From: Aquabacterium sp.
GTDB lineage: Bacteria > Pseudomonadota > Gammaproteobacteria > Burkholderiales > Burkholderiaceae_C
Length of the DNA: 64,000 nt
Reading direction: 5' to 3'
Assembly: GCF_021768455.1 (NCBI RefSeq)
Contig: NZ_JAIZVX010000001.1
Span: forward strand, 18,907-82,906
Of this stretch, positions 59,098 through 64,000 are shown in pieces. The notes beneath the pieces were generated by a model that saw only the letters and a program-made list of their open reading frames with translations, searched no databases and was not told the origin of the DNA. The translations under genes were made by a program, and so were the position numbers. Within the stretch, counting starts at the first letter, position 1, and every line of letters begins with the position of its first letter.

Positions 59098-59877
59098 TCA
59101 GGCGACCGCTTCGCCCGCCTTGGGCGGACGCGGCGGCAGCAGCACCCCCACCAGCGCCGGGTCGATGCGGCCCGCACGCTGGACCAGGGCCCCCATGTCG
59201 AGGATCTCGATCTCGGCATAGTGCAAGGCCAGCACCTGGTCACGCGCCATGGCGCGCAAGGCCTTGTTCACCGTCTGGCGGGACACGCCCATCATGCGGG
59301 CCAGGTACTCCTGCGGCAGGCGCACATGGCGACGCGGCGCGCCCTGGGTGGCCTGGCCGAAGTTCGTCACCGAAAACAGCAAGCGTCGCGCCAGCACCTG
59401 CTCCACCGGCAGGGTCGCGTTGTCCTCCATGGCCGAGAGCATCAGGCGCAGCTTGCCGCAGCCCAGGCGGGCCACGTCGCGCCAGCAGGCGGGGTGCTCG
59501 TCCAGCCAGGGCTCGATCTGCGCGCGCGACACCACCAACACCGTGCTGTCCATGTCGGCCACGGCGTCCTGGCTGCGGGGCAGGCGGTCGATCAGGCTGA
59601 TTTCGCCAAACCAGTGATAGGGCTCCACATAGAGGGTGAGACGGTGGCTGCCGTCGACCGGGCTGGTCGAGCCCAGCTTCAATGCCCCGGCCACCACGCA
59701 GCACAGGCCATCGTGCGCATCGCCGCGCGAGAACAGGGTCTCGCCCGCCTTGATCTGCCACAGGCGCGAGCGCTCGACCAGGGCCAGCTGGAAGGCCTCC
59801 GGGCAGCTGGCGAACCACAGGTGCGTGCGCAAGGCGGGCAACAGGCTGGCCGGCGTGGGGCTGGATCGATGCGGCAT
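59098..59877 (-). CDS. Crp/Fnr-family transcriptional regulator
   Basis: 259 residues from ATG at 59877. Cyclic-nucleotide-binding fold at 20-140 (WQIKAGETLFSRGDAHDGLCCVVAGALKLGS) and a C-terminal HTH (RLPQEYLARMMGVSRQTVNKALRAMARDQVLAL). Lacks the N-terminal Cys cluster of FNR. Target unknown. Confidence 0.88.
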   Translation of the reverse strand: MPHRSSPTPASLLPALRTHLWFASCPEAFQLALVERSRLWQIKAGETLFSRGDAHDGLCCVVAGALKLGSTSPVDGSHRLTLYVEPYHWFGEISLIDRLPRSQDAVADMDSTVLVVSRAQIEPWLDEHPACWRDVARLGCGKLRLMLSAMEDNATLPVEQVLARRLLFSVTNFGQATQGAPRRHVRLPQEYLARMMGVSRQTVNKALRAMARDQVLALHYAEIEILDMGALVQRAGRIDPALVGVLLPPRPPKAGEAVA

Positions 59878-60025
59878 GGACGTCGTCAACCGGTAAACGG
59901 TGGCACCTTGGCGCCACAATCCCCCGAAATGGTTAGATGGATCGCGTGTAATTGTCGTCGGATTGACAATCTTCGGGCGGCAAAGCACATACGATCATTG
60001 CAGTATCTTTGAAAAGCCCAGGACC

Positions 60026-60349
60026 ATGACCACCTCTCAAGCTGTGCACCCCGGCGCCATCCTGCGCGCCAAATTCATGGACCCCCATGGCCTGTCGGCC
60101 AGCGGTCTTGCCATCCGCCTGCACGTGCCCGCGCCGCGTGTGAACGACATCGTTCGCGAACGTCGTGGCATCAGCCCGGATTCCGCGCTGCGCCTGGCCC
60201 GCTTCTTCGGCACCACGCCGCAATACTGGATGGACCTGCAGACCGCCTTCGACCTGAAAGTGGCCGAGCAGCTGGCCGGTGAACAGGTGCGCCGCGAAGT
60301 GGCCCCCATCCAGGAAGCACTGGACCGCGCCGCCCTCGCCGCCGCCTGA
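60026..60349 (+). CDS. HigA-family antitoxin-like HTH protein (no toxin neighbour)
   Basis: 107 residues. HPGAILRAKFMDPHGLSASGLAIRLHVPAPRVNDIVRERRGISPDSALRLARFFGTTPQYWMDLQTAFDL is the HigA/VapI XRE domain. No HigB gene lies upstream (the region 59878-60025 is too short and holds no such ORF). Either an orphan or a regulator. AGGAC precedes ATG. Confidence 0.9.
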   Translation: MTTSQAVHPGAILRAKFMDPHGLSASGLAIRLHVPAPRVNDIVRERRGISPDSALRLARFFGTTPQYWMDLQTAFDLKVAEQLAGEQVRREVAPIQEALDRAALAAA

Positions 60350-60370
60350 TCCCGCTTTCTGCCCCACCCC

Positions 60371-60403
60371 CACGCCACCTACCCGAAAGGGTGAGGTGGC
60401 GTG
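60371..60403. terminator. Bidirectional intrinsic terminator
   Basis: CACGCCACCT (60371-60380) pairs with AGGTGGCGTG (60394-60403); inside, ACCC-GAAA-GGGT extends it with a GNRA loop. Lies between the convergent HigA-like and AMP nucleosidase genes. Confidence 0.8.
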
Positions 60404-60424
60404 TTCGTTTCCGGGCACCGCGCC

Positions 60425-61921
60425 TTACTGGAAGGCCACCTCGGCAAAGCTGCGCAGCTTGCGGCTGTGCAGCTGGCCGGCCATGTTGGCCCGCAGTCGC
60501 TCGATGGCCCGCAACCCGATGCGCAGGTGCTGATCAACCCGCTCGCGGTAGAAGGTGTTGGCCATGCCGGGCAGCTTGAGCTCGCCGTGCAGGGGCTTGT
60601 CGCTCACGCACAGCAAGGTGCCGTAGGGCACGCGGAAGCGGAAGCCGTTGGCAGCAATCGTGGCGCTTTCCATGTCCAGCGCCACGGCACGGCTCTGGCT
60701 GAAACGGCGCTCGGGCTCGCGCTGGGGCAGGAGCTCCCAGTTGCGGTTGTCGGTCGAGGCCACCGTGCCGGTGCGCATGATGCGCTTGAGCTCGTAGCCA
60801 TGCAGCTGGGTCACATCGGCCACCGCCCCTTCCAGCGCCAGCTGGATTTCAGCCAGCGGCGGGATCGGCACCCACAGCGGCAGGTCTTCGTCCAGCACAT
60901 GGTCTTCGCGCACATAGCCGTGGGCCAGCACGTAGTCGCCCAGCTGCTGGGAGTTGCGCAGGCCGGCGCAGTGGCCCAGCATGATCCAGGCATGGGGGCG
61001 CAGCACCGCGATGTGGTCGGTGATGGTCTTGGCATTGGCCGGGCCCACCCCGATGTTGACCATGGTGATGCCACTGCGGTCCTTGCGGATCAGGTGGTAG
61101 GCCGGCATCTGCGGCAGGCGCGGCGGCACGGCGCCCAGGGCATCGCCCACCTCCACCTCCTGGCCCACACGGCGTGTCACCACATTGCCCGGCTCGACGA
61201 AGGCGATGCAGTCGTCGTCGTCACGCGGGTGGGCCGGATCGGGCGCGCGGCGCATCAGCTCATGGCCCATGCGCACGAACTCGTCGATGTAGAACTGGTA
61301 ATTGGTGAAGAGCACGAAGTTCTGGAAGTGCTCGGGCGAGGTGCCGGTGTAGTGGCGCAGGCGGTGCAGCGAGTAATCGACCCGGGGCGCCGTGAACAGG
61401 GCCAGCGGGCGCGAGCCGCCACGCGTCTCGTAGGTGCCGTTGGCGATGCCGTCGTCCATCGAGGCCAGGTCGGGCAGGTCGAACTGGTCGCGCAGCAGCA
61501 GGCGGCGCTCGGGGCTCAGGCTGCCTTCCAGGTGCTGGTGCTCGCCCAGGCTGAAGTGGATGGGGATGGGGTCGGAACCCAGGCCCACCTCCAGCGCCAC
61601 GCCGTGGTTGGCCAGCAGGAGCTGGAACTGCTCGCGGTAGTAGTCGGCGTAGAGGTCAGGGCGGGTCAGCGTGGTTTCGTAGGTGCCGGGGCCCGCCACA
61701 AAACCGTAGGACAGCCGTGAATCGGCTCGCGCCACGGTGTCGGTGTGCACGCGCACAAAGGGGTACTTGGCACGCACGTGGTGCTTGAGCTGGTCGCCGG
61801 CCACGAAGCGCTGCAGGCTGTCACGCAGGTAGCTGATCTGCGAATCGTAGAGCTGCGTGACGTGCTTGAGGGCGGCGTCGGCCTTGTCGAATCGCTGGGT
61901 GGGGAACTTGGGGGCTGCCAT
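60425..61921 (-). CDS. amn: AMP nucleosidase
   Basis: 498 residues from ATG at 61921. RADSRLSYGFVAGPGTYETTLTRPDLYADYYREQ, IPIHFSLGEHQHLEG, FTNYQFYIDEFV, VNIGVGPANAKTITDH, LGHCAGLRNSQQLGDYVLAHGYVRED and ALDMESATIAANGFRFRVPYGTLLCVSDKPLHGE match Amn throughout. It hydrolyses AMP to adenine and ribose 5-phosphate. An N-terminal extension from an upstream codon at 61972 is possible but unlikely. Confidence 0.95.
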   Translation of the reverse strand: MAAPKFPTQRFDKADAALKHVTQLYDSQISYLRDSLQRFVAGDQLKHHVRAKYPFVRVHTDTVARADSRLSYGFVAGPGTYETTLTRPDLYADYYREQFQLLLANHGVALEVGLGSDPIPIHFSLGEHQHLEGSLSPERRLLLRDQFDLPDLASMDDGIANGTYETRGGSRPLALFTAPRVDYSLHRLRHYTGTSPEHFQNFVLFTNYQFYIDEFVRMGHELMRRAPDPAHPRDDDDCIAFVEPGNVVTRRVGQEVEVGDALGAVPPRLPQMPAYHLIRKDRSGITMVNIGVGPANAKTITDHIAVLRPHAWIMLGHCAGLRNSQQLGDYVLAHGYVREDHVLDEDLPLWVPIPPLAEIQLALEGAVADVTQLHGYELKRIMRTGTVASTDNRNWELLPQREPERRFSQSRAVALDMESATIAANGFRFRVPYGTLLCVSDKPLHGELKLPGMANTFYRERVDQHLRIGLRAIERLRANMAGQLHSRKLRSFAEVAFQ

Positions 61922-62084
61922 CGAGGGTCCTTGCCAACAGTCAACGTGAAGACCATTGTGCGCGCCCTCCATGACCGCCAGCCTCGGAAAAGACCACCCA
62001 CCGTGGGGCTGTCGCCGCGCGCCGACACTCGGCCGCCAACCGGCTCACCGCAGGCTCAGGCAGGCCCGTTCATGCCCCATGATC

Positions 62085-62531
62085 TCAAGGCTGTGGGGCG
62101 GGTGCGGGGGCCTCTCCGGCCCCTTCCGTCACGAAGGCGATGCGGTTCAGGCCGGCCTTCTGCAGCAGGCCGATGAGCTCGGCCACCTTGCCGTAGGCCA
62201 CCACCTTGTCGGCACGCAGTTGCACCTCGGTCTGGGGCTTGGCCTTGGCCTGGGCCAGGGCACGCTGGGCCAGGGCCTCAGGCGAAACGATCTGGTCGTC
62301 CAGGTGCAGCAGGCCATCGGCCGTGATGGCCACGGCCAGGCTGTCGGGCACCGGCTGCGAGGGCTGGGCCGCATCGGCCTTGGGCAGGTCGAGCTTGAGG
62401 CGCGAGGTCATCATGGGCGCCGTGATCATGAAGATGATCAGCAGCACCAGCATCACGTCGATGAGCGGCGTCATGTTGATCTCGCTCATGGGCTGGCTGC
62501 CCTGGGGGCGCTGCAGGCGACCGAATGCCAT
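62085..62531 (-). CDS. exbD: ExbD/TolR-family proton-channel subunit
   Basis: 148 residues. MSEINMTPLIDVMLVLLIIFMITAPMM near the start holds the membrane helix with the essential Asp; the rest is periplasmic (VQLRADKVVAYGKVAELIGLLQKAGLNRIAFVTE). It works with the ExbB protein encoded just upstream, 12 bases away, to energise TonB- or Tol-type envelope machinery. Confidence 0.9.
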   Translation of the reverse strand: MAFGRLQRPQGSQPMSEINMTPLIDVMLVLLIIFMITAPMMTSRLKLDLPKADAAQPSQPVPDSLAVAITADGLLHLDDQIVSPEALAQRALAQAKAKPQTEVQLRADKVVAYGKVAELIGLLQKAGLNRIAFVTEGAGEAPAPAPQP

Positions 62532-62543
62532 GGCGTGCGGCCT

Positions 62544-63206
62544 TCAGCGCCCCGAACGGGCGAGACGGGCCAGCAGGGTTTCGCGCAGGTCGTGCGCGAA
62601 GCCTTCGAGGTCGGCTTCGCAGGCCGAGACGTACTTGCCGAACACGTTGTAGGCCAGCACGGCCGGAATGGCCACGGCCAACCCGGCTGCGGTCATGATC
62701 AACGCTTCGCCCACCGGGCCCGCCACCTTGTCGATGCTGACCGAGCCTTCGGCGCTGATGCTGAGCATGGCGTGGTAGATGCCCCAGACGGTGCCGAACA
62801 GGCCCACGAAGGGCGACACGGCCCCCACAGACGCGAGCAGCACCTGGCCGGCCTGAAGGCGGGCCAGCACACCGTGCAGGCTGTCGCGCAGGCGGCGGGT
62901 CAACTGGGCTTCGGCACCGGCCTGGCCCTCGAGCGTGGCGGCCGAAACCTCGGACCGGGCGGCATCGACCAGGGGCAGCAGCACGGCTTCGCGGTCGATC
63001 GCCGCCAGCGTGGCGCGGCCCTGGTCCAGGTCAGGCGCCTGCCAGAAGGCCTTCGCCCCGTGGGCCAGGTCGCGGCGGGCACGGGCCAGGAGCCAGCCCT
63101 TCCAGAAGATCACGACCCAGGCCCCGATGGACATCAGCAAGAGCATGATGGCCACGGCTCGCCCGATGGCATCGCCCTGTTCCCAGAAGTGCGTCCAGCC
63201 GCTCAT
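62544..63206 (-). CDS. exbB: MotA/TolQ/ExbB proton-channel family protein
   Basis: 220 residues. A first helix (AVAIMLLLMSIGAWVVIFW), then LLASVGAVSPFVGLFGTVWGIYHAML and VAGPVGEALIMTAAGLAVAIPAVLAYNVF, the two conserved TolQ/ExbB helices. Partner of the ExbD protein. Confidence 0.9.
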   Translation of the reverse strand: MSGWTHFWEQGDAIGRAVAIMLLLMSIGAWVVIFWKGWLLARARRDLAHGAKAFWQAPDLDQGRATLAAIDREAVLLPLVDAARSEVSAATLEGQAGAEAQLTRRLRDSLHGVLARLQAGQVLLASVGAVSPFVGLFGTVWGIYHAMLSISAEGSVSIDKVAGPVGEALIMTAAGLAVAIPAVLAYNVFGKYVSACEADLEGFAHDLRETLLARLARSGR

Positions 63207-63228
63207 CGTGCCTGCCCTGCCCTTTTGC

Positions 63229-64000
63229 TCACTTCAGGCCCAGCACGTCATCCATGCCGAAGAGGCCATGGGGCTGGTTGGCCAGGAAGCGGGCGGCACG
63301 CAGGCTGCCCTGGGCATAGGTGGCGCGGCTGGAGGACTTGTGCGTGATCTCGATGCGCTCGCCGATGCCGGCAAACAGCACGGTGTGGTCGCCCACCACG
63401 TCGCCACCACGGATGGTGGCAAAGCCGATGGTGGAGGGATCGCGTTCGCCGGTCACGCCTTCGCGGCCGTAGACGGCGCATTCCTTGAGGTCGCGGCCCA
63501 CGGCCTCGGCCACCACCTCGCCCATCTTCAGGGCCGTGCCGCTGGGGGCGTCGACCTTGTGGCGGTGGTGGGCCTCGATGATCTCGATGTCGTAGCCTTC
63601 CTTGAGCGCCTTGGCCGCCTGGGCCAGCAGCTTGAAGACCACGTTGACGCCCACGGCCATGTTCGGCGCCATCACGATGGCGATGTCGCGGGCGGCGTCT
63701 TCGATCTCGGCCTTCTGCGCATCGGTGAAACCGGTGGTGCCGATGATGGCCTTCACGCCCAGCTCGCGGCACACGCGCAGGTGGGCCAGCGTGCCCTCGG
63801 GACGGGTGAAGTCGATCAGGAAGCGGGCGTTCTTCAGGCCCTCGTGCAGGTCGGACGTGATGGTCACGCCGCTGGTCTGGCCCAGGAAGGCGGTGGCATC
63901 GCTGCCGATGGCCGGGCTGCCGGCCACGTCAAGGGCGCCAGCCAGGTGGGCATCGGGCGAGGCCTGCACGGCCTCGATCAGCATGCGGCCCATGCGGCCG
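63229..64000 (-). CDS. dapB: 4-hydroxy-tetrahydrodipicolinate reductase, 5' end cut by the window
   Basis: About 257 residues visible. [12 protein letters not shown] continues past the window edge, where the NAD loop should begin. [68 protein letters not shown] and [28 protein letters not shown] (with a GERDPS variant) are DapB signatures; catalytic His and Lys present. Lysine/peptidoglycan biosynthesis. The first ten or so residues lie outside. Confidence 0.95.
   Translation of the reverse strand, partial: GRMGRMLIEAVQASPDAHLAGALDVAGSPAIGSDATAFLGQTSGVTITSDLHEGLKNARFLIDFTRPEGTLAHLRVCRELGVKAIIGTTGFTDAQKAEIEDAARDIAIVMAPNMAVGVNVVFKLLAQAAKALKEGYDIEIIEAHHRHKVDAPSGTALKMGEVVAEAVGRDLKECAVYGREGVTGERDPSTIGFATIRGGDVVGDHTVLFAGIGERIEITHKSSSRATYAQGSLRAARFLANQPHGLFGMDDVLGLK

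Noticed and set aside
1..64000. CRISPR array, tRNA, rRNA, transposon or prophage
   Set aside because: No regularly spaced repeats, cloverleaf-like gene, rRNA stretch, transposase or integrase motif was seen in reading the window; a tRNA scan was not possible without tools.

Overview
The window is high-GC chromosomal DNA, packed with genes, from an aerobic betaproteobacterium. It is most likely a member of the Burkholderiales, judged from protein style, the exbB-exbD-dapB block and the abundance of DUF1302/DUF1329 catabolic operons. No rRNA, tRNA, CRISPR array, insertion sequence or phage gene was seen. The first 45 kb is one large accessory catabolic island. From about 45.4 kb onward it grades into a second catabolic operon (46.8-54.2 kb) and then into housekeeping genes (54.4-64 kb).

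Island, left to right. At 0.2-9.4 kb (minus strand) is a beta-oxidation and ring-opening operon. It holds an acyl-CoA dehydrogenase (cut by the window edge), a CitE-like lyase, a CoA-transferase, a MaoC plus FAS1-type hydratase pair, a FadB-like protein with a decayed dehydrogenase half, badI and badH homologues (2-ketocyclohexanecarboxyl-CoA hydrolase and 2-hydroxycyclohexanecarboxyl-CoA dehydrogenase), an SCPx-type thiolase, and an HMG-CoA-synthase-fold protein fused to a Zn-ribbon/OB domain. Diverging from it (9.5-13.0 kb) are an acetoacetyl-CoA-synthetase-like ligase, an MFE-2-like SDR and a MarR regulator. At 13.1-18.4 kb (minus) are a dienoyl-CoA-reductase-like SDR, an aldehyde dehydrogenase and a 918-residue MalT/LuxR-type activator. 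At 18.8-25.9 kb (plus) are an aryl/allyl alcohol dehydrogenase, a CymA/XylM-type membrane hydroxylase with its ferredoxin-reductase, an unusual four-gene membrane cassette with orphan cytochrome-oxidase subunit III- and IV-like proteins, an enoyl-CoA hydratase/isomerase and a DUF2834 protein. At 25.9-36.6 kb (minus) is an eight-gene envelope/transport operon: DUF1302, two DUF1329 proteins, a YCF48-like beta-propeller, an MMPL/RND transporter, a phosphotransferase and two poorly known proteins. At 36.9-45.3 kb are an acyl-CoA ligase, a medium-chain reductase, MaoC, an AliB-like acyl-CoA dehydrogenase, an SDR, a tyrosine phosphatase, a small membrane protein and a hydroxylase/desaturase fused to its own reductase and ferredoxin.

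Taken together (inference), the island looks like an aerobic pathway for a methyl-substituted alicyclic compound, plausibly a p-menthane-type monoterpene such as limonene. The steps would be methyl hydroxylation, alcohol to aldehyde to acid, CoA activation, ring beta-oxidation, BadH/BadI ring opening, then removal of a beta-branched side chain by HMG-CoA-like chemistry. A 14-bp dyad close to GTACGCATGCGTAC recurs in front of at least five transcription units and may be the operator that unites the regulon.

Second operon (46.8-51.1 kb, minus), with a divergent LysR gene: PanE-like reductase, VOC protein, MaoC, CaiB-type CoA-transferase, AroE and a divergent AroQ-like dehydratase. A subtype-B tannase lipoprotein follows. 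The substrate is unknown.

The right end holds mtnN/pfs, a reverse-architecture response regulator with its membrane histidine kinase, purT, a Crp/Fnr regulator, a HigA-like antitoxin without a toxin, AMP nucleosidase, ExbD, ExbB and the start-truncated dapB at the window edge. Start codons were chosen by Shine-Dalgarno spacing and family length. All functions are read from sequence motifs and memory of families; nothing was searched.
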